Assembly (NCBI GenBank): GCA_030601845.1
Contig: JAUWAY010000001.1
Location: 62,001-126,000 of the forward strand
Length of the DNA stretch: 64,000 bases
DNA from: Phycisphaerae bacterium
Lineage (GTDB): Bacteria > Planctomycetota > Phycisphaerae > Sedimentisphaerales > Anaerobacaceae
Direction of reading: 5' to 3'
Part shown: in pieces, positions 49,284-59,014 of the stretch
Layout of the letters: each line of letters opens with the position of its first letter
Numbering within the stretch: the first letter of the stretch is position 1
The notes under the pieces: model-generated
The model's database searches: none
What the model was told of the DNA's origin: nothing
What the model saw: the letters and a program-made list of their open reading frames with translations, nothing else
Program-made: the position numbers and the translations under genes

Positions 49284-49911
49284 TGAAATATCCCATTTGC
49301 CTTATAGCTTAACAACTAACTCCGGTTATCTTCACCAAAAAAGACAAAACGCACAACACGATACCCAAAGTTTTCTAATCCGACAAGCAAATCCGCGACT
49401 CGTCGCTCATGTTTCGATTCTCTATGTATCAGATAAATCTGTCACGTCCTCCGTAGAATTTCTACTTCGGAGGATGGAGAAATCTGTGGCTGAAAAACAA
49501 TAAAACCTCGCGACTTGGTGCCTTCGTGGCTAAAAAATCGACCAAAAGCGCAGGGGAACTGCGCACAAAAATCGGAATTCTTAAAAAATTTTAAGTCCTT
49601 TGATAATAACAGCTTAATCCTGTCAATCCTGTCAAAAATCACCCAAAATTCGACCAAAAGCGCAGATAGCTCTAATTATAGAGGGACGTTTTTTTTGCGA
49701 GTCGCAAATCGCGAATCGCATGGACTTTATTAAGGGGAAAATAATGGGAAGCACGTCAGTGCCTAAAAAAATCTGTGTAATCTGTGACTGCGCGGGGGAT
49801 AATTATGTTCTATTATGCAAAACAAAGCCAATTTCCGCAACGACAAAATGAACACAACCTTCTTTCTCACAAAGGATTATGAAGAAAAATGCGGATAAGG
49901 GCTATGAAAAA

Positions 49912-50009
49912 ACAAACCCAATACAAACCCAATCAAACCCAATACAAAGCCAATTAAAGCCAATATAATGCCAAAACAAACCCAAAACAAACCCAATCAA
50001 ACCCAATCT
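49912..50009. repeat. aaacccaat repeat tract
   Basis: aaacccaatac aaacccaatc aaacccaatac aaagccaatt aaagccaat...; ~10-11-nt spacing. Confidence 0.85.
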
Positions 50010-50040
50010 TGTCCGCCATAGCCTTGGCGAAAGCGGATTC
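50008..50040. repeat. REP-like palindromic element (copy 2, inverted relative to 24204)
   Basis: cttgtccgccatagccttggcgaaagcggattc. Confidence 0.7.
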
Positions 50041-50137
50041 AAAAGGGACGCCTATGCTACTTTTTGAAAAAAATATTTCGTGGTTAAATTCAAAAAAGTA
50101 TGGTAAAACAGCGGCAAATTTGAACCGATAAGATGAA

Positions 50138-51010
50138 ATGATGGCATCTAACAAATTAAATATCCACGAAAGGCCGAAGCTCAATAGCCCCCGGCTGTTA
50201 TTGGGTTTTTCGGGCTGGATGGACGGCGGTGATATATCAACGGCGACGTTAAAATGCCTTATTGACAAGCTGGACGCCCGGAAGTTTGCCGAGATAAAGC
50301 CGGAAGGATTCTATATCTACAACTTCCCCGGCTCAATGGAAATAACCTCGCTGTTCAGGCCGCACACAAAGGTAGAGGACGGCCTGATCAGGTCTTTTGA
50401 GGTCCCGAAAAATGAGTTTTTCTGCGACGAGCAGAACAATCTTATACTGTTTTTGGGCAAGGAACCTAATCTGCTGTGGGAAGAGTTTGCTGACTGTATA
50501 TTTTCGATATGTTCCGAATTTGGGGTTAAGGTGATGTATTTTATAGGCAGCGTTGCCGGTCTTGTGCCCCACACGCGTGAGCCGAGGTTGTTCTGCTCGG
50601 TTTCGGAAGCAGCGCTTAAAGAGACCTTCCGGCATTACGGCGTAAACTTCACCAACTACAAGGGCCCGGCCAGTATCGTTACTTACCTGACGGCTAATGC
50701 CGACCAGCGGGATTTGAGTATGGCAAGTCTCGTGGCCACGATTCCTGCTTACGTACAGGGTAACAATCCTAAATGTATAGAGGCGGTGACAAGACGGCTG
50801 GCGGGTATTCTGGGGCTGCAAATAGAGCTTGATGACCTTCGGAAGGTCAGCGATGAGTTCGAAAAGAAATTAAACGAGGCTGTGGCCGAGCAGCCGGAAT
50901 TAGCCGGTAATATCTGCAAGCTGGAGGAGGACTACGACAACGAAATCTTCAACAGCGAAATGGTTGAACTGAAAAAATGGCTGGAGCAGCAGGGAATCAG
51001 GGTGGATTAA
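50138..51010 (+). CDS. PAC2 family protein
   Basis: RLLLGFSGWMDGGDISTATLKCLIDKLDARKFAEIKPEGFYIYNFPGS; YFIGSVAGLVPHTREPRLFCSVS. Confidence 0.8.
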   Translation: MMASNKLNIHERPKLNSPRLLLGFSGWMDGGDISTATLKCLIDKLDARKFAEIKPEGFYIYNFPGSMEITSLFRPHTKVEDGLIRSFEVPKNEFFCDEQNNLILFLGKEPNLLWEEFADCIFSICSEFGVKVMYFIGSVAGLVPHTREPRLFCSVSEAALKETFRHYGVNFTNYKGPASIVTYLTANADQRDLSMASLVATIPAYVQGNNPKCIEAVTRRLAGILGLQIELDDLRKVSDEFEKKLNEAVAEQPELAGNICKLEEDYDNEIFNSEMVELKKWLEQQGIRVD

Positions 51011-51021
51011 AGAATTGGTTT

Positions 51022-51049
51022 GATGCTGGATGCTGGATACTGGATGCTC
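51022..51049. repeat. Heptad array
   Basis: gatgctg gatgctg gatactg gatgctc. Confidence 0.8.
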
Positions 51050-51061
51050 GTATCTTTTGAA

Positions 51062-51089
51062 GCGTCGCCGTGCCGGCGACGGCTAAACG
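51062..51089. repeat. Small dispersed palindromic element (copy 1)
   Basis: gcgtcgccgtgccggcgacggctaaacg; gtcgccg/cggcgac stem. Second copy at 59015. Confidence 0.65.
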
Positions 51090-51094
51090 ATTTA

Positions 51095-52501
51095 TTACTT
51101 GAGGATAATCTGGTCTTGATAGGCGGGGACGGCTACATTCCAGCCCGTTTTCTGTTTGACGTAATCGCCGAATGCCTTTGCGTTTTTGCTCTCGCCGTGA
51201 ACGATAAAAACCCTCCTGGGAGGACTTTCCAATTCCCTTAACCAATTGAGCAGTTCATCTCTGTCTGCATGGGCTGAAAAGCCGCTTATTCGAACTACTT
51301 TCGCTTTGACGGGATACCTCTGGCCAAGTATCCTGACCCTGTCGGCGCCTTCGACGATTTGTCTGCCGAGCGTTCCGATTGCCTGGTAGCCGACGAACAT
51401 TATCGTGTTTTGCGGCCTGGAGATGTTGTTGACGAGGTGGTGTTTTACTCTGCCGCCGGTGCACATACCCGAGCCGGCTATGACCATTACCGTGCCTTTT
51501 ATGTGGTTAATTGATTTTGACTCTTCTGTTGTCCCGGTCATTTTCAGTCCCGGAAAATCAAACGGCGACTTATCCTGGTGCACAAATTTGGTCATTTCAT
51601 CGTCAAACAGCTCTCTGTGACGTTGAAAAACCTTAGTAATTCTTGTGGCCATCGGGCTGTCCAGGAAAACCATCAGGTGTGGTATCGCACCGGCGAGCAA
51701 TAGTTCGTTTAAGTAATATAAAACCTCCTGGGACCGTTCGAGTGCGAAGCTTGGGGTGATGATGTTTCCGCCGGCTTTTTTTGTCGAGTTTATCACGTCA
51801 GCAATCATATTCTTTGTATCTTCGCGTCCCTTATGCAATCTATCGCCATAGGTGGACTCAATGAGGACGTAATCGGCAGCGTCAAAAATAGTTGGGTCGC
51901 ATACGATAGGTCTGTCGGGCCTGCCGATGTCACCGGAGAACAAAATAATCCTTTCTTCGCCCTGCCGGCGCACCTTTACCCTTATCATCGAAGAGCCGAG
52001 AACGTGACCCGCATCATAGAAGGTTGCTTCCACGCCATCACCAAGAGCTACGGACTTTCTGTACCGGATGGGTGAGAAAAGTGGGAAACAGGCCCTGGCG
52101 TCCTCGGTAGTATAAAGCGGGACCTCCGGGTATTTGCCCTTTCGGCCCTCTCGTTTATGTCTTTTGCGTTTAAACTTGGCATCTTCTTCCTGCAGGTGTG
52201 CCGAATCCAGCAGTATAATCTGTGCAATCTCCGCGGTGGCAGCGGTGCAGTGTATCTTACCTGCGAATCCCTCTCGAACCAGCTTCGGCAGCAGGCCACA
52301 ATGGTCGAGATGAGCGTGGGTTAAAAGGACGGCGTCGATACTGTCAGGTGGGATGGGAAACGGGTCCCAGTTTCTTGTCCTGAACTGCCTTTCCTGATAA
52401 AATCCGCAATCTATGAGAACCTGGACGTCATTGGCTTGCAGTAGAAATCGCGACCCCGTGACATTTTGAGCGGCACCTAAAAAACTTAACTGTATTTGCA
52501 T
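51095..52501 (-). CDS. MBL-fold beta-CASP RNA-processing-type hydrolase
   Basis: LSFLGAAQNVTGSRFLLQ; LLTHAHLDHCGLLPKLV; VLGSSMIRV; GAGxxxSGSGMCTGGRVKHHL-type motif; RISGFSAHADRDELLNWL; VHGE. Confidence 0.93.
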   Translation of the reverse strand: MQIQLSFLGAAQNVTGSRFLLQANDVQVLIDCGFYQERQFRTRNWDPFPIPPDSIDAVLLTHAHLDHCGLLPKLVREGFAGKIHCTAATAEIAQIILLDSAHLQEEDAKFKRKRHKREGRKGKYPEVPLYTTEDARACFPLFSPIRYRKSVALGDGVEATFYDAGHVLGSSMIRVKVRRQGEERIILFSGDIGRPDRPIVCDPTIFDAADYVLIESTYGDRLHKGREDTKNMIADVINSTKKAGGNIITPSFALERSQEVLYYLNELLLAGAIPHLMVFLDSPMATRITKVFQRHRELFDDEMTKFVHQDKSPFDFPGLKMTGTTEESKSINHIKGTVMVIAGSGMCTGGRVKHHLVNNISRPQNTIMFVGYQAIGTLGRQIVEGADRVRILGQRYPVKAKVVRISGFSAHADRDELLNWLRELESPPRRVFIVHGESKNAKAFGDYVKQKTGWNVAVPAYQDQIILK

Positions 52502-52508
52502 ACTTAAC

Positions 52509-52599
52509 CTTCAGAAGTCAGAGGTCAGAAGTCAGATTTACAAATCGTATGTCGTCTATCATCTGCCGTTTGTCTTCTGTCATCTGTCGTTTGTTATTT
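52509..52599. repeat. Heptad array, 13 units
   Basis: cttcaga agtcaga ggtcaga agtcaga tttacaa atcgtat gtcgtct atcatct gccgttt gtcttct gtcatct gtcgttt gttattt. Confidence 0.95.
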
Positions 52600-53313
52600 C
52601 CAGCGTTCATCCGGTGCTTCCCGGACTTTTTGCTTCCACCTTTTGCCGTTTTTGTCGAATTCGATCTGGTCTTTGTATATTTTGACGACCGTGATGCCGT
52701 GGAGCATGTCTCCTTCGTGGACTATTTGGCCGTCAATTACAGCGGATGGGTCTTCGGCACCATACACCACCGCGGTTATCAGCCCTCGCGTTACGATTTC
52801 TCGCATCGGATTGGCTGCAAGATAGTCGTTGATGAACTCGTCAACAAAATCCCTGACAGTCTCCCGGACAGATTTGAGCTTTTCTGGTTCGGTCAACACT
52901 ACGGCCCGTTGTTGCCAGGTGGCAGCAGAAAAGCGAGCTATTGTTGGGTCTCTTTCCAATAGCGTCATTTGACGCAGTTCGACACCGATGCCCACAGCAG
53001 CAAGGCCCGGTTCTTCTGTTATTACCACGACAACGTCTATTTTAAGCAGTGGCACGTGTGGGGGTTGGGGCGTTTCGGTTTCAGAGAAGACCTTGATGCC
53101 ATGCCGGCGAAGGCGCAATTCCGTATCGGTCTGCAATATTTGCTTTGTCAAACCATACTTTTTTGCCTCGAGAGCTACATCTTCAACCATCACTGTGACG
53201 CCCTGCAGTCCAACCAGCGTTGTGCGTTCGGGCTCAGTGCCGAGAGCCCGGCTGGCAAATACGAAACTACCCACAACCAAGCCAGCCAAAATCCAGTATT
53301 TTTTTACTTTCAT
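52594..53313 (-). CDS. Hypothetical secreted protein
   Basis: 239 aa with signal peptide MKVKKYWILAGLVVGSFVFASRALG; 3' end lies in heptad array. Confidence 0.65.
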   Translation of the reverse strand: MKVKKYWILAGLVVGSFVFASRALGTEPERTTLVGLQGVTVMVEDVALEAKKYGLTKQILQTDTELRLRRHGIKVFSETETPQPPHVPLLKIDVVVVITEEPGLAAVGIGVELRQMTLLERDPTIARFSAATWQQRAVVLTEPEKLKSVRETVRDFVDEFINDYLAANPMREIVTRGLITAVVYGAEDPSAVIDGQIVHEGDMLHGITVVKIYKDQIEFDKNGKRWKQKVREAPDERWK

Positions 53314-53344
53314 AGCATATCCCCTTTCGATACTGTATCGTTTT

Positions 53345-53400
53345 ATAATAAAATTCGAATTTCGAAATCCGAAACAAATTCAAATGACAAAAATTCAAAA
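53345..53400. repeat. Heptad array related to 1517-1580
   Basis: attcgaa tttcgaa atccgaa acaaatt caaatga caaaaat tcaaaat. Confidence 0.8.
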
Positions 53401-53412
53401 TTTTAAACATTT

Positions 53413-54345
53413 TCAGATGTATTCAATAGTGGCCGGGGGTTTTGGGGTCAGGTCGTAAAGGCAGCGGTTGACACCCTTTATCTGCGTGATTCGCCCGCAA
53501 ATTCCGTTGAGCTTGTCCCAGGGCAGCGGAGTAACAGTTGCGGTTCGGGCATCGGTGCTCTCGATGCAACGGACAACAATAATCTGTCCGAACTGGCGTT
53601 TGTTGTTTCGTATGCCGGTTGCACGGTCGGTTAGCAGGACGGCCAGGTATTGAAAGGCACCGCTGTCAGCGAGCTCTTCTTCGACGATGGCGGTGGCGGC
53701 GCTGACGGTTTCGAGACGGTCGAGCGTTACCTCGCCGACGATACGTGTTGCCAGGGCCGGGCCGGGAAAGGGAATCCGCTGTGAGATTTCGGCCGGCAGC
53801 CCCAGGACTTTGGTCACCTCGCGAACATCGTCTTTTCGCAGGGTCTTGAGCGGCTCGATGACCGAGTAGCCGTAAGCGGCCTGCGGGTCGATGCCGAGCT
53901 GGGCCAGGATATTGTGCTGTCGTTTGATGCCGGCTACGGTCTCTTCGATGTCCGTAAGAATGGTGCCGTGCAACAGGAACTTTGCGCCGTATTGCCTGAC
54001 GAGCCGGCCGAAGACCTTTGAGTAGAACGTATCGGTAATGGCCTGTCGTTTCTCTTCGGGGTCGGTCAGGCCGGCCAGTGCAGAAAGAAACTCTTCCCGT
54101 GCGTCCACCAACTCCACGTCAATGCCCAACGAAGCGAAGAGCTTAACAACACGCTGGGGTTCGCCTTTGCGCATCAGGGCGTTATCAATAAAGACGGTTC
54201 TGAGCTGCTCGCCCAGGGCCCGGTGGCCGAGGACTGTTACGGCGGAGCTGTCCACGCCGCCACTCAAGGCGTTAATCACCTTTTCCCGGCCTACCGTCTC
54301 TTTAATGTGAGCGATTTGTTCTTCGATGAATTTTTTGTAATCCAT
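53413..54345 (-). CDS. Stand-alone GuaA C-terminal-like ATP-pyrophosphatase
   Basis: [66 protein letters not shown]-type C-terminus; no glutamine amidotransferase domain. Confidence 0.85.
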   Translation of the reverse strand: MDYKKFIEEQIAHIKETVGREKVINALSGGVDSSAVTVLGHRALGEQLRTVFIDNALMRKGEPQRVVKLFASLGIDVELVDAREEFLSALAGLTDPEEKRQAITDTFYSKVFGRLVRQYGAKFLLHGTILTDIEETVAGIKRQHNILAQLGIDPQAAYGYSVIEPLKTLRKDDVREVTKVLGLPAEISQRIPFPGPALATRIVGEVTLDRLETVSAATAIVEEELADSGAFQYLAVLLTDRATGIRNNKRQFGQIIVVRCIESTDARTATVTPLPWDKLNGICGRITQIKGVNRCLYDLTPKPPATIEYI

Positions 54346-56197
54346 TGCGAGCTCCTTTACTAATGGGGTAATAATATTTTTTCAGGTGGATTTGAATGAC
54401 GGTGATGTCGGCGGGGGTGATGCCGCTTATTCTGCCGGCCTGGGCGAGTGTGGCGGGCCTAAAGGCCGAGAGCTTTTCCTTGGCCTCAGCACGGAGGTGC
54501 ACAATCTTGTTATAATCTAAATCCGGCGGAATCTTCTTATTCTCCAGAGTTCGGAAGCTGGCTACCAGACGCTGCTGTTTGGCTAAATAACCCTCATATT
54601 TGGCGTCAATAGTCACCGCCTGCAATACATCCTCGAATTTTGAATTCTGAATTTTGAATGTTGAATTTTTCATCAGCATCTGGGCAACGGTATTATCCGG
54701 TTGTCGCAATTGCTCCCACAAACTCGAGCCGTTCGAGCGAGTATTCTGCAGATAGCTCTTAAGTTTATTGATATTTTCGAGCTTGTTCTGAAATTTCGTC
54801 CATCGTGTTTGGTCGACAAGCCCGACGGATTTGCCGATTTGCGTCAATCTTCTGTCTGCATTGTCGGCTCTTAACGAGAGCCGATACTCAGCACGTGAGG
54901 TAAACATCCGGTAAGGTTCATCAATCCCTTTCGTTAATAAATCATCTATCAGCACGCCGATATATGCCTGGTCTCTGCCGAGGACAATTGGCTCGGCGTC
55001 CTGCAACATTCTGGCTGCGTTTATACCGGCGATGATGCCCTGCCCCGCCGCCTCTTCATAACCGCTGGTGCCATTTATCTGTCCTGCCAAAAACAGCCCT
55101 GAAATCTTCTTTGTCTCCAGGTTGGTCTTTAGCTGAATCGGCGGACAATAATCGTACTCAACGGCATAGGCATAATGAACAATCCGGGCGTTCTCCGTTC
55201 CCGGCAGAAGTTTGAGCATCTGCTCTTGAACATCCTTCGGCATAGAGGTAAAGATGCCGTTGCAGTAAATCGTTTTTATACTTTCTTCTTCCGGCTCTAA
55301 GAAGATTCGATGCTGCTTTTTGTCTGCGAACCTGACGACCTTACCTTCAATACTCGGACAATAGCGCGGGTCGGCGCCCTTTATCCGGCCCGAGGAAAGC
55401 GGGGCGCGATTGAGATTGTCCCTCAGCAGCCTGTGTATCTTTTCATTGGTGTATGTAATCCAGCACGGCACCTGCGTGCGGTCTATTTTTTCAGTCATAA
55501 ATGAAAACGGCACGGGCGGCTCATCGCCGGGCTGGGCCTGTAACTTGTCAACATCCACCGTTGTCGCATCCAGCCGGGGCGTCGTATCGGTCGACATCCG
55601 CCCGAGTTCCAAACCTATTCGGCTCAAACTCTGTGAAAGCTCCATACTCGGCGGCTCATCGAGCCGGCCTCCGGCCCAACACTCGCTGCCGATATACAAC
55701 TTTCCACCGAGAAATGTCCCCGGCGTTACAATAGCCGTCCGGGCAGGGTATACCGAGCCGTCCTTGCACGCGACCGCTCTCACTTTGCCATTTTCCGTTA
55801 TTATCTCTGTTGCAATCGCCTCGATGATTGTCAAATTGGGGGTTTGCTCAAGCGCTTGCCGCAGAAAGTCCGCATACTTTTGCCTGTCGGCCTGTGCCCG
55901 CGGCGACTGCACAGCCGGGCCTTTCGAGCGGTTCAGCAGGCGGAACTGTATCCCCGTTGCATCTATTGCCAGTCCCATCAGACCGCCCAGCGCATCAATC
56001 TCGCGTGCAATCTGTCCCTTCGCAAGACCGCCAATAGCAGGATTGCAGCTCATCCTGGCTATCGTGTCTTTGCGTATGGTTATAAGGGCCGTTTTAGCGC
56101 CGATTTTCGCAGCAGCATAGGCAGCTTCGACTCCGGCGTGGCCCGCGCCTATAACAATGCAATCAAATTCATTTGCCTTCATCCGCATCTTTTTCAC
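54302..56197 (-). CDS. mnmG: tRNA uridine-5-carboxymethylaminomethyl modification enzyme MnmG
   Basis: [89 protein letters not shown]. Confidence 0.96.
   Translation of the reverse strand: MKKMRMKANEFDCIVIGAGHAGVEAAYAAAKIGAKTALITIRKDTIARMSCNPAIGGLAKGQIAREIDALGGLMGLAIDATGIQFRLLNRSKGPAVQSPRAQADRQKYADFLRQALEQTPNLTIIEAIATEIITENGKVRAVACKDGSVYPARTAIVTPGTFLGGKLYIGSECWAGGRLDEPPSMELSQSLSRIGLELGRMSTDTTPRLDATTVDVDKLQAQPGDEPPVPFSFMTEKIDRTQVPCWITYTNEKIHRLLRDNLNRAPLSSGRIKGADPRYCPSIEGKVVRFADKKQHRIFLEPEEESIKTIYCNGIFTSMPKDVQEQMLKLLPGTENARIVHYAYAVEYDYCPPIQLKTNLETKKISGLFLAGQINGTSGYEEAAGQGIIAGINAARMLQDAEPIVLGRDQAYIGVLIDDLLTKGIDEPYRMFTSRAEYRLSLRADNADRRLTQIGKSVGLVDQTRWTKFQNKLENINKLKSYLQNTRSNGSSLWEQLRQPDNTVAQMLMKNSTFKIQNSKFEDVLQAVTIDAKYEGYLAKQQRLVASFRTLENKKIPPDLDYNKIVHLRAEAKEKLSAFRPATLAQAGRISGITPADITVIQIHLKKYYYPISKGARNGLQKIHRRTNRSH
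54636..54670. repeat. Heptad array inside mnmG
   Basis: aattttg aattctg aattttg aatgttg aattttt; encodes [12 protein letters not shown]. Confidence 0.9.
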
Positions 56198-56305
56198 CGC
56201 GGAGAACGCAGAGAGCGCAGAGAAAATATCATAATAAAACGAAAAGAATATGGGTTCCTGCGAAGTCAGGAATGACCATATTAAAAAACTCTGTGTACTC
56301 TGCGA

Positions 56306-56710
56306 TTAATCTTTTTTTGTTTTTCCTTTTTGTGCCAGCGCAACTGCCGATGCGATGGCGAAATTGGCTGTGTGTGTAATACTTATGCTTATGTGTTTAA
56401 TCCCAAGCTTATCGGCTATTTTTTTAACCTCTCCGCTGAGGGTAACCTGCGGCTGACCGGACGGATTATTTATTACCTCAATATCGGTCCAGGCGATTTT
56501 GCCCCGCCAGCCGGTCCCCATCAGTTTAAGAACGGCTTCCTTTGCTGCAAAACGACCAGCTAACGTCTCTGTCGAATTCTTATGCGCCTCGGCATAGGCC
56601 TGTTCAGCAGCGGTAAAAACCCTGTTGCGGAAGCGGTCACCGTGCCGTTTTATCATCTCTTCTATTCGCGGAAAATCTACAAGGTCTATACCGTGTGCTA
56701 CAATATCCAT
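56306..56710 (-). CDS. acpS: Holo-[acyl-carrier-protein] synthase
   Basis: GIDLVDFPRIEEMIKRHGDRFRNRVFTAAEQAYAEAH; LAGRFAAKEAVLKLMGTG; HISISITHTANFAIASAVAL. Confidence 0.95.
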   Translation of the reverse strand: MDIVAHGIDLVDFPRIEEMIKRHGDRFRNRVFTAAEQAYAEAHKNSTETLAGRFAAKEAVLKLMGTGWRGKIAWTDIEVINNPSGQPQVTLSGEVKKIADKLGIKHISISITHTANFAIASAVALAQKGKTKKD

Positions 56711-56716
56711 CTTGTT

Positions 56717-56772
56717 AGACTCCAGACCACAGACTCCAGACCACAGACTCCAAACTCCAGACCCAAGACTCA
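56717..56772. repeat. Heptad array, left flank of four-helix-bundle gene
   Basis: agactcc agaccac agactcc agaccac agactcc aaactcc agaccca agactca. Confidence 0.95.
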
Positions 56773-56782
56773 GACATAGGGT

Positions 56783-57151
56783 TTATACTTTGGTTTCTCT
56801 TTTCACTGAGTTTATAAGTCCTTGTAGTGTTTTAGCGGTTTCCTTCCTTAGATCCTCTAACTTCTTATAGTCATCATCCTGTAGATACTTAAGACGATTT
56901 GAGAGATGCAAAAGATACTCTACCTCTGCTATCGAGCCTCTCGCTACATATAGAAAATGAAGATATTCTCTTTTGTGTTCTCTGCTTGCACCCTCAGCTA
57001 TATTTGTGGGTACTGAGACTGCGGCTCTTCTTAATTGAGATGTAATTCCATACAATTCTTCCTTGGGGAAAGACTTGGTTTTAGAATACACCAACACAGT
57101 TAAATCATCGGCGTGCTGCCACGCTTTTACATTCTTAAAGTCTCTTGCTAT
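56783..57151 (-). CDS. Four-helix-bundle protein (S23/IVS-type) with apparent AUA start
   Basis: (I)ARDFKNVKAWQHADDLTVLVYSKTKSFPKEELYGITSQLRRAAVSVPTNIAEGASREHKREYLHFLYVARGSIAEVEYLL. In-frame stop five codons upstream of ATA; aaaaggag SD. Confidence 0.8.
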   Translation of the reverse strand: MARDFKNVKAWQHADDLTVLVYSKTKSFPKEELYGITSQLRRAAVSVPTNIAEGASREHKREYLHFLYVARGSIAEVEYLLHLSNRLKYLQDDDYKKLEDLRKETAKTLQGLINSVKRETKV

Positions 57152-57162
57152 TTGTTTCTCCT

Positions 57163-57197
57163 TTTAGTCTTTAGTCTTGAGTCTTGGGTCTTGTGTC
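57163..57197. repeat. Heptad array, right flank (inverted relative to 56717)
   Basis: tttagtc tttagtc ttgagtc ttgggtc ttgtgtc. Confidence 0.9.
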
Positions 57198-57201
57198 TTT
57201 A

Positions 57202-58323
57202 TCAGTTGCTCATTCGGTAAATCTCTTTCAGGCAGAAATCTATAAATTCACTGCTTTGTCCAAGGCGCGCTTGCTGCCTAAGTTTGGCCCCAAGCTCATC
57301 AAAAGCCTGCTTTTGGCGGTCGAAAATAATCTGCGCCTCTATTTTTTTTTGCACCTTCTCAAACGGCTCATAGCCCTTCGAGTGTTTCTCTTCCAGCTTC
57401 ATTATGAAAATATGCTCCTTGTCCACACTTTCAATCGGCTCTGCAATCTGCCCCGGCTCTATTTTTTCAGCTTCGAGTGCAAGAACATCATAGGGCTTTT
57501 CCAGGTTCTCCGGCCGCACCGGGTCGTTATATCTGGCAAACGATACCCCAGGATATTGCTCTGCCAACGTGCGGAAATCTTCGTCTGTCCGGATTCGTTT
57601 CGTCAATTCATTTGCCAGCTCCCTGGCTTTTTCGAGTTGATTCTGATTCGGGTCCGCCAATTCAACCTTCGCAACTTCAATATCAATCAGCTGAAATTTT
57701 ATCGTCGCCGGCCTGAAGTAAAATTCATCCTTGACCTTGTTGTAGTAGTCCAGCAACTGGCTGTAAGTGACCGGCCTGTCCTTCGGCAATTGCGATGCTA
57801 TATAAGATTCGATGAGAATCAATTTTTTCCGCTTTTCCTTAAAACTCTTCCGATCCATTCCCTCTTCTTTAAGTTTCTCGTCAACCTTAGCCACATCACC
57901 CCCGAATTCGCTGACAATAATTTTTCTCAGTTCCGCCTCTGCCGCCTTTTCCAGGGCTTTGTCAATATTCTGTCCCGCCTGCCTTTTAGCCAGCTGATAA
58001 AGTAAAATATTCGATATTCTGGTCGTGATAATTCGTTCAAGCTCAGGCCTTGCCTGTTCTTTGAAGCTTTCAAAATCATTGCTGCTTTGGGCAATCGGCC
58101 CAAGACGCTCTGTTAGAGGCACAACCATCCCATTGTGTTCTACCGGTGTTTCAATTATTTCATCGCTGGTTATGGTCTCACCGGCCACTGCCAGAACAAA
58201 ACCGTCTGACGCTTCCGCAAGGGCAATACGGGCCGGCTCTTCTTCGGTAAGCCCCGGCTCATTACCACCACAGCCCGCTATCAGCAAAAACGCTAACACC
58301 GTGTAAAAAACACACTTATGCAT
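57202..58323 (-). CDS. SurA/PpiC-like peptidyl-prolyl isomerase lipoprotein
   Basis: Lipobox LLIAGCGG; SurA-N-like helical region; EDFRTLAEQYPG...EKIEPGQIAEPIESVDKEHIFIMKLEEKHSKGYEPFEKVQKKIEAQI. Confidence 0.8.
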   Translation of the reverse strand: MHKCVFYTVLAFLLIAGCGGNEPGLTEEEPARIALAEASDGFVLAVAGETITSDEIIETPVEHNGMVVPLTERLGPIAQSSNDFESFKEQARPELERIITTRISNILLYQLAKRQAGQNIDKALEKAAEAELRKIIVSEFGGDVAKVDEKLKEEGMDRKSFKEKRKKLILIESYIASQLPKDRPVTYSQLLDYYNKVKDEFYFRPATIKFQLIDIEVAKVELADPNQNQLEKARELANELTKRIRTDEDFRTLAEQYPGVSFARYNDPVRPENLEKPYDVLALEAEKIEPGQIAEPIESVDKEHIFIMKLEEKHSKGYEPFEKVQKKIEAQIIFDRQKQAFDELGAKLRQQARLGQSSEFIDFCLKEIYRMSN

Positions 58324-58485
58324 AGCTAAACTCCCACTTGCCAGCTTGGATTATAGACAATAAAATTTTATGACGAAATTTCAGTATAATCCAGAAAAAC
58401 GTTTTGGGCAAGCAATAGAATTTGTCATATAATATCAGCACTGTGAAAGATGGACTGTTTCTGACGCTTTTTAGGGGTATAAGAA

Positions 58486-58935
58486 ATGAATAGAATTTAC
58501 TGGTCTGCTGTGTTATTGGCGACAAGTGTGATTGTGGGTTGCCATAGCGATATTGTTACTACCAGCCGATTAAAGGAGCTTGAATATAAATGTGTATATA
58601 TCGCACCGCTCGAAAGCGAGGACCCACATGTAGGAAAAGTCATCAGAGATATTATCGAAAAAGAGTTTATGAGGAAAAAGGTCCAGCTATGTGAGCCCGA
58701 TTCTGCGACGGTTTTCATCACCGGTGCGACTTTTCTGACAGTAAGGTCTACATCAGATAGGAACATTCTCGGCGGCTCATCTGCTTCGAGTCAGGCGGTC
58801 GAAAGCGTATCTGTTGTGGCCAAAGATAACAGCGGAGAGATTTTATTGTCGGCCTCTTACGATAACAAGGAGCGATATACAGCCAGCGAGCTTGCAAAGG
58901 AATTCGGCTCAGCACTGGCCGATAAGCTAAAGTAA
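58486..58935 (+). CDS. Small hypothetical lipoprotein
   Basis: 149 aa, lipobox-like VIVGCHSD. Confidence 0.6.
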   Translation: MNRIYWSAVLLATSVIVGCHSDIVTTSRLKELEYKCVYIAPLESEDPHVGKVIRDIIEKEFMRKKVQLCEPDSATVFITGATFLTVRSTSDRNILGGSSASSQAVESVSVVAKDNSGEILLSASYDNKERYTASELAKEFGSALADKLK

Positions 58936-59014
58936 CATATAGCAAATCAGATAACGTTTTGCACATTGCGAGCAGCAAACAACCCTCCAATAAATTGGGG
59001 GGCTAAATATTTTT

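Noticed and set aside
55410-56120. 236-aa plus-strand ORF
   Set aside because: Antisense to mnmG.
57184-58005. 273-aa plus-strand ORF
   Set aside because: Antisense to the PpiC/SurA-like lipoprotein gene; composition is an antisense artefact.
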